The notes under the pieces were generated by a model. That model had not been told where the DNA came from, did no database searches, and saw nothing but the letters and a program-made list of their open reading frames with translations. From Bacteroidales bacterium (GTDB taxonomy: Bacteria > Bacteroidota > Bacteroidia > Bacteroidales > CAIWKO01), in contig JALOBU010000024.1 in assembly GCA_023228145.1 (NCBI GenBank), forward strand, positions 1-42,618: a stretch of 42,618 bases of DNA. Direction: 5' to 3'. The position numbers and the translations under genes were made by a program. Below, one piece after another: positions 8,495-16,281 of this stretch; the first letter of the stretch is position 1, and the number at the start of each line of letters is the position of its first letter.

Positions 8495-9727
8495 TTAGGG
8501 TATTACAACCGGAAAATCACTGTCAAACTCAATAAAATGCTGCTTGCCCAGAATGTGCATAAGGAAATCTGTATAGGCAGGGGTAAATTTAAATTCATTG
8601 ATGTCGTAATATTGTTCCGGCAATGGCCTGTTCCCAATGGAGCCCATATCTACCGACGCTGTGTTGAATTCTTCCAGCTCCTGGAATTTTACAATTTTCT
8701 GCATAACCGGCATTTGTCCATATTCTTTTCGCAACAACAGGTCAACTACTTTATCTGCTAAGGTCTGAGTAAGCCGACGGTCATAAAGGCGGCATTGGCC
8801 GGCACGCGCATAATAACCGGTAATTTGAGCACGGGCTTCAATTTTCAGTTTGTTGGAAATTTCGGAGGCAATAATTCCGCTGATGCCACCGAAGCGCGGA
8901 TGGCCGTATTCGTCCACTTCGGAGCTGGCATACACCACATCCACTTTGTCTTTGTGTTCATCGTACCAGCGTACTCCCTCCGAAACGGCTATTACCAGTG
9001 CTTTTTTTCGTGAACTGAGATAAGCTTCTTTCACTTGTTCAAAAAAGAAATCCTTGCGCTCTTTAGTAATTTCAAATTCGGGTATCAGCGCCAGGTCGGC
9101 ACCTCCAAATACTGCGCTGCCTGTGAGCCAGCCGGCATCGCGCCCCATCACTTCGAGCACAATGATGCGGGAATGCGAATAAGCTGTGGTGCGTATGCGG
9201 TCGGTAAATTCCATCAAGCCTTTGGCAGCCGATGGAAAGCCGGGGCAAAGCACGGCCTCGATGTTGCTATTTTCATAATGATGCATGGTACGTGTGCGCA
9301 GGTCGTTGTCAATGGTCTTGGGAAAGCCTATTACAGGGATGCCTTCGGTTTCATATAGTTTCTTTGCTGCGCCGTTGGTGTCGTCGCCTCCAATGGTAAC
9401 AATAACATCTATCTTGTACTTTTTCAGGTTTTGTAAAATCTGAGGAACGCGGTTCTCAGGATTCTTCTTAGATGGGAAAGGGTTTGTGCGGCTTGAAAGC
9501 AGTGCTGTACCTCCAAAATATCCATCATAGGGCTGATAAGACAAATCAACTATATCTCCGTTACCCAGGAGGCCTTTCCAACCCTTGCGGATTCCGTAAA
9601 CCTTAAAGCCGAGCAACGAAGCACGATTGCGAATAGATTCAATACTGGAGTTGAGGGCAGGAGTATCTCCGCCACCGGTAAGTATGGCCAGGGTTTGTCC
9701 CTTGAAGATTTTCTGGTTGTTTTTCAT
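8495..9727 (-). CDS. 6-phosphofructokinase, residues of pyrophosphate-dependent type
   Basis: This 410-residue cytoplasmic enzyme phosphorylates fructose 6-phosphate to the 1,6-bisphosphate. The phosphofructokinase fold is clear: LAILTGGGDTPALN (residues 13-26), TIGGDDTNG (111-119), FPKTIDNDL (135-143), MGRDAGWL and ARAQITGYYARAG. Two positions that separate phosphoryl donors in this family are readable. The residue after GGD is Asp (D116), where ATP enzymes have Gly, and PKTIDND has Lys (K137), where ATP enzymes have Gly. Both point to pyrophosphate as donor, by established family rules. A -7 element lies 26 bases upstream of the ATG. It stands alone on the minus strand ahead of mfd; any read-through into mfd is unproven. 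Confidence 0.93.
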   Translation of the reverse strand: MKNNQKIFKGQTLAILTGGGDTPALNSSIESIRNRASLLGFKVYGIRKGWKGLLGNGDIVDLSYQPYDGYFGGTALLSSRTNPFPSKKNPENRVPQILQNLKKYKIDVIVTIGGDDTNGAAKKLYETEGIPVIGFPKTIDNDLRTRTMHHYENSNIEAVLCPGFPSAAKGLMEFTDRIRTTAYSHSRIIVLEVMGRDAGWLTGSAVFGGADLALIPEFEITKERKDFFFEQVKEAYLSSRKKALVIAVSEGVRWYDEHKDKVDVVYASSEVDEYGHPRFGGISGIIASEISNKLKIEARAQITGYYARAGQCRLYDRRLTQTLADKVVDLLLRKEYGQMPVMQKIVKFQELEEFNTASVDMGSIGNRPLPEQYYDINEFKFTPAYTDFLMHILGKQHFIEFDSDFPVVIP

Positions 9728-9753
9728 TATGTTGATTTTTTATTTTTCTAAGG

Positions 9754-9761
9754 CAAATATA
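9754..9761 (-). promoter_or_regulatory. -7 element for the phosphofructokinase gene
   Basis: On the minus strand this reads TATATTTG, an exact match to the Bacteroidota TAnnTTTG element, 26 bases before the ATG. No TTG is found at the usual -33 distance, so only the -7 part is supported. Confidence 0.55.
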
Positions 9762-9833
9762 GGATTTTTTCTGAAGAAGTGATTTTGGGGAGGAGAGTTT
9801 TGGTTTGTTAGGGGTATTAGGTAAAATAGACTG

Positions 9834-9881
9834 TTAGGTAGTTAGGCGTTTAGGTGGATAGGTGAATAGGTAAATAAGTTG
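9834..9881 (+). repeat. Degenerate 8-base tandem repeat, core TAGG
   Basis: Six consecutive 8-base units can be read: TTAGGTAG, TTAGGCGT, TTAGGTGG, ATAGGTGA, ATAGGTAA and ATAAGTTG. TAGG begins at 9835, 9843, 9851, 9859 and 9867, an exact 8-base spacing. Two further TTAGG copies at 9808 and 9817 precede it out of register. It lies in the 239-base gap between the phosphofructokinase and dehydrogenase genes and has no coding content. Confidence 0.75.
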
Positions 9882-9891
9882 AAAAAACCTC

Positions 9892-9963
9892 TCTGCGCCA
9901 ATCTGCGTTATCTGCGGGAACTATTATTTTATTTTTCCCGCTGATTACGCTGATATACGCAGA
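9892..9963 (-). terminator. Long imperfect palindrome after the dehydrogenase gene, likely terminator
   Basis: The left arm (9892-9920) holds three TCTGCG units spaced 9-10 bases apart. The right arm (9935-9963) is its imperfect reverse complement, with GCTGAT and CGCAGA units around a 14-base AT-rich loop. On the minus strand the palindrome begins three bases after the dehydrogenase stop and is followed by GGTTTTTTC, as in an intrinsic terminator. The internal repetition is more than a terminator needs and suggests a repeat-derived element. Confidence 0.65.
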
Positions 9964-9966
9964 TTG

Positions 9967-10902
9967 CTAATAACAATTCAATATCTTTTCCACCAGCACC
10001 TGTGCGTGTTTCAGGTTTGATTCTACCGACCAGCCGGCAATATGCGGCGTTAAGATCACATTGTCAGCATTAACGAGGTATTGCATAGGCTCCGGGAAAT
10101 TCTTAAGACCTATTTTTTCAAAGGATGATGACTCATATTCGAGCACATCCAGTGCGGCGCCTGTTACTTTTCCACTTTTCATGTTTTTAACTAAATCTTC
10201 TGTGTTCAGCACCTTGCCGCGTGAGGTATTGATGAGATAAATGTTTTTTTTGAATGAATTAATATACGCGTCATTCACCATATTGTGGGTTTCATCAGTC
10301 AATGGCACGTGCATACTCACAATATCTGCATATTCAAACACCTCTTCGAGTGTTTTTTCGCATACAAAATCATCGGAATAATCCTTTTTGTATTTGTCGT
10401 AAGCAATTACATTGGCATCAAAGCCGTGCAGACATCGTGCAAAAGCACTGCCCATGTTTCCGTATCCGATAATTGCTACGATTTTTTCGCTTATTTCAGT
10501 GCCGCGATTGGCTTCGCGTATCCACTGTCCCTGACGTTCCTGGCGGTCGGCGATATTAATTTTGTTCAATAAATTCAGTAACATTCCCAGTGTGTGTTCG
10601 CCCACCGCCTGACGGTTGCCTTCGGGAGAGTTGAACCAGCGAATACCTTTTTTTTCTAAATATTCCGTATCTATGCTTTCCATGCCGGCACCGATGCGGG
10701 CAAGAAACTTCAGTTGAATGGCTTTATCAATCAACTCTTTCCCGATGACAAAGCGGCTGTTTATGACGATGCCCTCGTACTTAGAGATTTCCTGTTCCAG
10801 CTCTGAGGAATCCTTCATAATATTTTCTACACATTTATGCCCTGCCTGCAACATTTTTTCAATAAAATGCGGGTGTATTTTCGATGCGATGAGGATATTC
10901 AT
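9967..10902 (-). CDS. D-isomer-specific 2-hydroxyacid dehydrogenase (phosphoglycerate-dehydrogenase-like)
   Basis: This is an NAD(H)-dependent cytoplasmic oxidoreductase of the D-2-hydroxyacid dehydrogenase family. From the ATG start it has 311 residues. Visible features are the NAD-binding motif GYGNMGSAFA (glycine-rich loop), the substrate-side RIGAGMESID, the catalytic-region Arg in INTSRGKV, Glu in the LDVLEYE segment, and His in LTPHIAG. There is no ACT regulatory domain, so a serine-pathway role is possible but not certain; glyoxylate or hydroxypyruvate reductases share this layout. A longer frame beginning at TTG 10920 exists. That TTG is part of a -7 promoter element, so the ATG at 10902 (MNILIASKIHPHF) is preferred. 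It diverges from the ygiQ-like gene. Confidence 0.9.
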   Translation of the reverse strand: MNILIASKIHPHFIEKMLQAGHKCVENIMKDSSELEQEISKYEGIVINSRFVIGKELIDKAIQLKFLARIGAGMESIDTEYLEKKGIRWFNSPEGNRQAVGEHTLGMLLNLLNKINIADRQERQGQWIREANRGTEISEKIVAIIGYGNMGSAFARCLHGFDANVIAYDKYKKDYSDDFVCEKTLEEVFEYADIVSMHVPLTDETHNMVNDAYINSFKKNIYLINTSRGKVLNTEDLVKNMKSGKVTGAALDVLEYESSSFEKIGLKNFPEPMQYLVNADNVILTPHIAGWSVESNLKHAQVLVEKILNCY

Positions 10903-10917
10903 TTTTTGTATTTGTTG

Positions 10918-10925
10918 CAAATTTA
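10918..10925 (-). promoter_or_regulatory. -7 element for the dehydrogenase gene
   Basis: TAAATTTG on the minus strand is an exact TAnnTTTG match, 15 bases before the ATG at 10902. It overlaps the TTG that would otherwise extend the reading frame, and so decides the start. Confidence 0.6.
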
Positions 10926-11069
10926 GTGAAAAAATGCCAAGCTAATAATTCCAAAATGATTGAATATCTGCTACTGCACCTGATAAAAACCTTCTTTGTG
11001 AATTCATAGTGCACCAATTGTCCTTGTGGTTATTATAATGAATGTTTTTGAATGAAGTAAATTTATTTC

Positions 11070-11093
11070 ACGCAAAGATGCAGAGGCGCAAAG
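11070..11093 (+). repeat. Three-copy 8-base repeat, core CGCAAAG
   Basis: Units ACGCAAAG, ATGCAGAG and GCGCAAAG follow each other without gaps in the region between the divergent dehydrogenase and radical SAM genes. The rest of this 256-base gap is AT-rich, with promoters at both ends. Confidence 0.6.
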
Positions 11094-11145
11094 GGCTATT
11101 GTTTCTTTAATTCTTTCTTCTCACTTCTGCATTCTGAATTTCATT

Positions 11146-11153
11146 TATCTTTG
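11146..11153 (+). promoter_or_regulatory. -7 element just before the ygiQ-like start
   Basis: TATCTTTG matches TAnnTTTG exactly and ends only five bases before the ATG at 11159. If used, the transcript would be leaderless or nearly so. No good -33 TTG is seen at the usual spacing. Confidence 0.55.
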
Positions 11154-11158
11154 CAATA

Positions 11159-12991
11159 ATGGAGAAAAATTTTCAGCTCACAGATTGGCTTCCTGTTTCC
11201 CGTGAAGAACTCGAAAAGCGCGGCTGGGATTATGTTGACGTAATCGTTGTCAGCGGTGATGCTTATGTGGACCATCCTTCTTTCGGCCATGCCATGATTG
11301 CCCGGCTGATTGAAAGCGAAGGATTTCGTGTGGCCATTTTGCCTCAGCCTAATTGGCGCGATGACCTGCGTGATTTTAAAAAGCTGGGCAAGCCACGCTT
11401 ATTTTTTGGAGTAACTGCAGGCTGCATGGATTCGATGGTGAACCACTATACGGCTTTCAAGCGGCTACGGAGCACAGATGCATACACACCCGGCGATAAA
11501 TCAGGATTTCGCCCCGATTATGCTTCGGTGGTTTACTCCAACATTTTGAAAAAATTGTTTCCTGATGTCCCTGTAATTCTGGGTGGAGTAGAGGCCTCAT
11601 TACGAAGATTTACCCATTACGATTATTGGTCGGATATGCTGAAACCTTCTATTTTAGTAGAGGCAAAAGCCGATTTACTGATTTACGGACAAGGAATACA
11701 ACCGTTGAAAGCATTGATGGAACACATAAAAAACGGTGGCAGCATCGAAACGGCAAAAACAATTAACCAGCTTGCTTACCTTACAGACAACTTAGACACA
11801 ACATTTGACAATAATTGCATTAAATTACCTTCACACGAAGATTGCCTGCGCGATAAAAAGCTCTTTGCCAAAAGCTTTACCATCATCGAAACAGAGTCGA
11901 ACAAGCTATATGCAAAACGTCTGATACAGAAATGCGATAAAAAGTATGTCGTGGTTAATCCGCAGTTTTTACCTATGACAAGTGCTGAAATTGACAGCGC
12001 TTACAATTTACCATACACCCGAATGCCGCATCCTCGCTACCTGAAACGTGGAACCATTCTGGCTTATGAGATGATACGCCATTCTGTTACTATGCATTCC
12101 GGATGCTTTGGCGGATGCAGCTTTTGTTCCATCTCCATGCATCAGGGGAAATTTATTTCCAGTCGCTCTGAAAATTCGATTTTAAATGAAATAAAACAGA
12201 CTACTAAAATGTCCGATTTTAAAGGGTATCTGAGCGACCTTGGCGGGCCAACGGCAAATATGTACGAGATGCAAGGTGTTGACTTGAAAGTTTGCGAAAA
12301 GTGCTCGCGTTATTCTTGTATTTATCCGAAAATATGCAATAACCTGAATGATAACCACAAACCGCTTATTGATATTTACAAGAAAGCCGGCAGTGTGCAA
12401 GGAATAAAAAAGGTTTTTATCGGCAGCGGGCTGCGCTATGATTTGTTTATCGGCAGAAAACCTGCTGATGACAAAAAAAATCATTACACCGAATACCTCA
12501 AACTGTTGGTAAAAAATCATGTGTCGGGGCGGTTGAAAGTAGCTCCTGAGCATACTTCCGATAAAGTGCTGGCCATAATGCGAAAGCCCTCTTTCAATCT
12601 GTATTCGCGTTTTAAATACATCTTTGATAAAATTTCATTTTCTGAGGGGCTTAACCAGCAAATTGTACCTTATTTTATTTCGAGCCACCCGGGATGCACC
12701 CTGCAGGATATGGTTGAATGTGCGGTGGATATCAAGCACACCGGAATACAACCCGAGCAGGTACAGGATATGACGCCCACTCCTATGACACTGTCTTCCG
12801 TGATGTATTATACCGGCACCGACCCTTACACCGGCAAACCACTATACGTGGCGCGCAACACTGAAGACAAGCGGCAGCAGAAACTGATGTTTTTCTGGTA
12901 TAAAAAAGAATTCCGGCAGGAAATAATAGGGATATTGAAACAAAGCAAACTGAATTATTGTATTAATAAATTGTTTGATAAAAAAACATAA
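11159..12991 (+). CDS. ygiQ: YgiQ-family (UPF0313) radical SAM protein
   Basis: The 610-residue protein matches the YgiQ family along its length. The N-terminus has DWLPVSREELEKRGWDYVD and VVSGDAYVDHPSFGHAMIARL. The radical SAM cysteine motif HSGCFGGCSFC (CxxxCxxC, residues about 313-323) should bind a 4Fe-4S cluster and S-adenosylmethionine. VAPEHTSDKVL and QVQDMTPTPMTLSSVMYYTG lie toward the C-terminus. Cysteines in VCEKCSRYSCIYPKIC (about 378-395) may bind a second metal centre. The family's reaction is not established, so no substrate is proposed. The start is fixed by family-like N-terminal sequence and by the -7 element immediately before it. No ribosome-binding site is visible. Confidence 0.95.
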   Translation: MEKNFQLTDWLPVSREELEKRGWDYVDVIVVSGDAYVDHPSFGHAMIARLIESEGFRVAILPQPNWRDDLRDFKKLGKPRLFFGVTAGCMDSMVNHYTAFKRLRSTDAYTPGDKSGFRPDYASVVYSNILKKLFPDVPVILGGVEASLRRFTHYDYWSDMLKPSILVEAKADLLIYGQGIQPLKALMEHIKNGGSIETAKTINQLAYLTDNLDTTFDNNCIKLPSHEDCLRDKKLFAKSFTIIETESNKLYAKRLIQKCDKKYVVVNPQFLPMTSAEIDSAYNLPYTRMPHPRYLKRGTILAYEMIRHSVTMHSGCFGGCSFCSISMHQGKFISSRSENSILNEIKQTTKMSDFKGYLSDLGGPTANMYEMQGVDLKVCEKCSRYSCIYPKICNNLNDNHKPLIDIYKKAGSVQGIKKVFIGSGLRYDLFIGRKPADDKKNHYTEYLKLLVKNHVSGRLKVAPEHTSDKVLAIMRKPSFNLYSRFKYIFDKISFSEGLNQQIVPYFISSHPGCTLQDMVECAVDIKHTGIQPEQVQDMTPTPMTLSSVMYYTGTDPYTGKPLYVARNTEDKRQQKLMFFWYKKEFRQEIIGILKQSKLNYCINKLFDKKT

Positions 12992-13001
12992 AGTATATTT
13001 G
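12971..13001 (+). promoter_or_regulatory. Complete Bacteroidota-type promoter for the AT-rich T9SS gene
   Basis: TTG (12971-12973), a 20-base spacer and TATATTTG (12994-13001) give both elements at normal spacing. The -33 part lies in the 3' end of the ygiQ-like gene. The leader to the ATG at 13085 would be about 75 bases. Confidence 0.65.
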
Positions 13002-13084
13002 TGGATATAAGGTTTAGCTCTCTCAAAAAAACAGATTACAGCTACAAAAAAGGTGAAGCCTACAAGCATTAATTAATGCAAAAC

Positions 13085-13969
13085 ATGAAAAAAATAACAT
13101 TACTTATATTCGCGCTGTGTTGGATTAGAGGTTCATATGCCCAATACCTTGTAATAGATAATTCGAGTTCGGGTGGGTATGAGATACCATTCCAAGACAC
13201 AGTGTTACATTGTTACGCACAATATCCGAACGCTTCTTATGTTAATTACTATCTTGATCTGGACGGTGATTCTATAAATGATATTAGATTTTATTTATAT
13301 GATTGGTTTAATGTACATTTATGGAGTACTAGTATAATATCTGTATCAACATTTAACAATTTCTATGTTCACATAGATACCAGTTATATAGAATATTATC
13401 AAACATTTATTTCCGGGTTGGTAGTTGATACCTTCAGAAAAACCACCATAATAAAAAAATATAATTGGGGCGACACCATACATTATTCTAACGAAAATTT
13501 ACTTTCACATGGAGCACCATTATCAACTAGATATTATCACTACGGCCCACCAGGAATGTTGTCTCAAAATATTGATGCGTTCTGGGGGGATACTTCTTAT
13601 ATTGTATTTACAAAAAGTCAAGGAAAGGATTTTATTTTATATTACCTTAAAATTGAGGTCGGTAGTGAGTATGATAATACACTTAGTCTAATATCTGCAA
13701 AAACAAATATAGTACCAGATGAAATTCCTCAAACAACAATTGAATTACCAGAGGATTACATATTCCCAAATCCAACAAAAGAAGTGTTTTATTTTAAAGA
13801 AGGTTGTGATTTAATAGAGATATATTCTCTGCAAGGCACATTAGTCGTTAAAGAAAATTTATCCATCACACGAAATTTTTTTAATGTATCTCAGCTTCGA
13901 AAAGGTTTTTATTTTGTTTACCTTAGAAAGAATGAAACAAAATTCTTAACTAAGCTGATTAAATTATAA
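13085..13969 (+). CDS. AT-rich secreted protein with T9SS sorting domain, function unknown
   Basis: I do not recognise the main part. The protein has about 294 residues with a signal peptide (MKKITLLIFALCWIRGSYA) and a tyrosine-rich, beta-looking middle (YYLDLDGDSINDIRFYLY is reminiscent of an acidic DxDxD metal-binding loop). It ends with a T9SS type A domain at about 225-294 (YIFPNPTKEVFYF, IYSLQGTLVVKE, RKGFYFVYLRK). Base use is strikingly AT-rich: the 60 bases at 13261-13320 contain only 14 G or C, against roughly 40% in neighbours. The ATG at 13076 gives three more residues; 13085 starts directly at the signal peptide. A full promoter lies upstream. The composition suggests an acquired or fast-evolving gene. 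Confidence 0.8.
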   Translation: MKKITLLIFALCWIRGSYAQYLVIDNSSSGGYEIPFQDTVLHCYAQYPNASYVNYYLDLDGDSINDIRFYLYDWFNVHLWSTSIISVSTFNNFYVHIDTSYIEYYQTFISGLVVDTFRKTTIIKKYNWGDTIHYSNENLLSHGAPLSTRYYHYGPPGMLSQNIDAFWGDTSYIVFTKSQGKDFILYYLKIEVGSEYDNTLSLISAKTNIVPDEIPQTTIELPEDYIFPNPTKEVFYFKEGCDLIEIYSLQGTLVVKENLSITRNFFNVSQLRKGFYFVYLRKNETKFLTKLIKL

Positions 13970-14033
13970 CTATTGCTACATCCTTTTGATTGCGACAATA
14001 AACTGATGCGTGCCACGTGCGGTTGCAGAGACA

Positions 14034-15269
14034 TTAAACAATCGCTTTCCTCAGCATATTCATTGCATGCACGGAAGCCCTGATAATATTGCGCTCCCTG
14101 TCGTTGCCAAGCATCAGTTTTTCAGCAATGGTATATTCTGGTGTGGCGAGTGCCACCCAAACAGTACCTACAGGTTTTTCTGGCGTGCCGCCATCAGGAC
14201 CGGCAATACCTGACGTGGCAAGGGCATAATCACTTTTTAATAAATTTTTGGCTCTCTCAGCCATGGCTATTACCACGTCTTTGCTTACTGCCCCGTAACT
14301 GTTAATTAATGATTCGTCCACTCCTAAAACTTCCGTTTTAACTTTGTTTTCATAGGCAATAACACTACCTTTAAAATATTTTGAACTGCCTGGAACGGAA
14401 GTGATAAGGTGTGCCAGGTATCCGCCGGTACAGCTTTCGGCAGTGGTCAACGATTGTTGTTTATTTATTAATAATTTTCCGGCAACTTGTTGCAAAGTTT
14501 CATCCCCGAAACCAAAAATAAAATCTTTTGCGAATTCGTTTAATGCTTTGATTTTCTGAATGATTAATTTTTCGGCATTTCCCGTAATGTTTTTGTAACA
14601 GGAAAGCCGGAGTTTCACAATCCCCGGCTCAGGAAGGTAAGCCAGTTTAATATTTCCCGGAAGTTTTTCTTCCCAGTCACGTATGCGTTCTGCTAGTGCC
14701 GATTCGCCGATACCGGTGGTTAAAATCGTTTTGTGAATTACAGAACCGGACAGGTTCAGCTTTTTGAGTTTTGGCAACACTTCATTCAGCAGTATGTTTT
14801 TCATCTCAAAAGGGACGCCGGGTAGCGAGATGTAGTGGTTGCCATTTTCTGTAAACCACATACCCGGGGCAGTACCGAGCTCATTCTTCAAAGGGATACA
14901 GTTTTTGGGCAGTTCGGCTTGTTTTCTGTTTATCTCGTTCAATGTCCAGCCACGGCGGGAAAACAATGCTTCAATGTTTTTTAGGGACGATTCATTCAAA
15001 ACCAATGGTGAACTAAAAAACTCAGAAAGTGTTTTTTTTGTAATATCATCATTGGTGGGGCCAAGACCGCCTGTAATAATTGTTATTTCTGCATTTTTTG
15101 CACTGTTGTGCAAGGCATAAAAAATATCTTCACGATTGTCACCAATAGTATAAATAGCTGAAACATTGATGCCTGCTTTATTTAATTCATCCGCGATAAA
15201 AGCAGCATTGGTGTTTACGGTTTGCCCGATGAGCAGTTCATCGCCAATGCTGATGATAAGGGCTTTCAT
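14034..15269 (-). CDS. cinA: CinA-family protein (COG1058 domain plus nicotinamide-nucleotide amidase domain)
   Basis: Length 411 is normal for two-domain CinA. The N-terminal molybdopterin-binding-like domain has SIGDELLIGQTVNTNAAFIA (8-27) and TGGLGPTNDDIT (about 66-77), and is linked to ADP-ribose pyrophosphatase activity in studied members. The C-terminal domain has TAESCTGGYLAHLIT and ATSGIAGPDGGTPEKPVGTVW, the signature of nicotinamide mononucleotide deamidase. Together they recycle pyridine nucleotide by-products in the cytoplasm. The ATG overlaps the stop of the upstream stress-protein gene by four bases (ATGA), so the two are translationally coupled. It converges with the AT-rich T9SS gene. 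Confidence 0.95.
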   Translation of the reverse strand: MKALIISIGDELLIGQTVNTNAAFIADELNKAGINVSAIYTIGDNREDIFYALHNSAKNAEITIITGGLGPTNDDITKKTLSEFFSSPLVLNESSLKNIEALFSRRGWTLNEINRKQAELPKNCIPLKNELGTAPGMWFTENGNHYISLPGVPFEMKNILLNEVLPKLKKLNLSGSVIHKTILTTGIGESALAERIRDWEEKLPGNIKLAYLPEPGIVKLRLSCYKNITGNAEKLIIQKIKALNEFAKDFIFGFGDETLQQVAGKLLINKQQSLTTAESCTGGYLAHLITSVPGSSKYFKGSVIAYENKVKTEVLGVDESLINSYGAVSKDVVIAMAERAKNLLKSDYALATSGIAGPDGGTPEKPVGTVWVALATPEYTIAEKLMLGNDRERNIIRASVHAMNMLRKAIV

Positions 15270-16141
15270 TTGAAACTGAGTGTCTCTCCCATATCTTTAG
15301 GGATAATGGACATCACAGGAATATCTGCTTTGCGTATAAATTCTGTGGTTTGTGAACTTACAAAAAAGGGTATGATGCTTGTTTCCTGTTGTGTCATAAT
15401 CATAATAAGGTCAATATCTCCTTGTTGCTTCGCATAAACGAGCATTGTAGGTACATCATCCGACTCTTTTGCAGCTTCAATAATTTCCGCAGTACAACGA
15501 ATATTACGTTCTTCGATGAAGTTTACAACCTGTTGTATCTTAGCATGTAATTCTTTAACTATTCCCTTATGATTCACTGACCAAAGAACTGAAACAACTT
15601 TTATGGTTGAACCGAATAACTTAGCCATTTCGATAGCCCATGAAACCTTTTGGCGGCTTTCCAGAGTTAGGTCAATGGGGACTAAAATACTGCGGCATCC
15701 GTTGTAATTGTGCTCAGAAGAAATTGTGATTACCGGGCATTTTGCGTGGCGTATCACTCTGGAAGCATTGGCGCCTATGGTTGATTCATCATCATTATAA
15801 GTGCTGGCTTTTCCCATTATTATAAATTTTGCTTCTATCATGTCGGCTATTTCGACAATCTTGGAATATATTTTGCCTTTGGCAACCATACCGCTTATTC
15901 TTAATCCGGTTTCCTTTGATTTTATACCTGCAAATTCATCAAGTTCTGCCTTCATTTTTCCCATAAGTTCTTCACTCTGGTCGGCCGAAAAAAACTTGCT
16001 TATCAAATTGCTTTCTTCATGCACATAAAGCAAAGTAATATCAAGTTTCGAAAGGCGGGCAATGTTGTATGATTGTCCAAGGGCAATTTCTGATTGCTCG
16101 TTGAAGTCAAAAGGCACCAATATGTTTTTGTAATTTTCCAT
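15266..16141 (-). CDS. Universal stress protein with two Usp domains
   Basis: The 291 residues form two tandem Usp folds: residues 1-145 (NILVPFDFNEQSEIAL to GANASRVIRHAKCPVITI) and 150-291 (SILVPIDLTLESRQ to EFIRKADIPVMSI). The first domain keeps a nucleotide-binding-like end (IMGKAS followed by GANASRVI). In the second the corresponding glycines are replaced (IMTQQETS, SSQTTEF), so only the first is likely to bind ATP. It probably acts in stress survival through protein or nucleotide binding; the target is unknown. It forms an overlapping two-gene unit with cinA. Confidence 0.92.
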   Translation of the reverse strand: MENYKNILVPFDFNEQSEIALGQSYNIARLSKLDITLLYVHEESNLISKFFSADQSEELMGKMKAELDEFAGIKSKETGLRISGMVAKGKIYSKIVEIADMIEAKFIIMGKASTYNDDESTIGANASRVIRHAKCPVITISSEHNYNGCRSILVPIDLTLESRQKVSWAIEMAKLFGSTIKVVSVLWSVNHKGIVKELHAKIQQVVNFIEERNIRCTAEIIEAAKESDDVPTMLVYAKQQGDIDLIMIMTQQETSIIPFFVSSQTTEFIRKADIPVMSIIPKDMGETLSFK

Positions 16142-16281
16142 AAAACTTTAAATTTGTAAACAGTTTATAAATATACACACAAAATATTTACCTTGACAAG
16201 AAAAAAATAAAAAACTGACTAATGATGTGATTATCAGTAATAAAATATTCTTATGATGCAAAAATAACAAAATGGACACTT

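Noticed and set aside
10903..10920. TTG start giving six extra residues to the dehydrogenase
   Set aside because: The TTG is part of an exact -7 element, and the ATG at 10902 begins family-like sequence.
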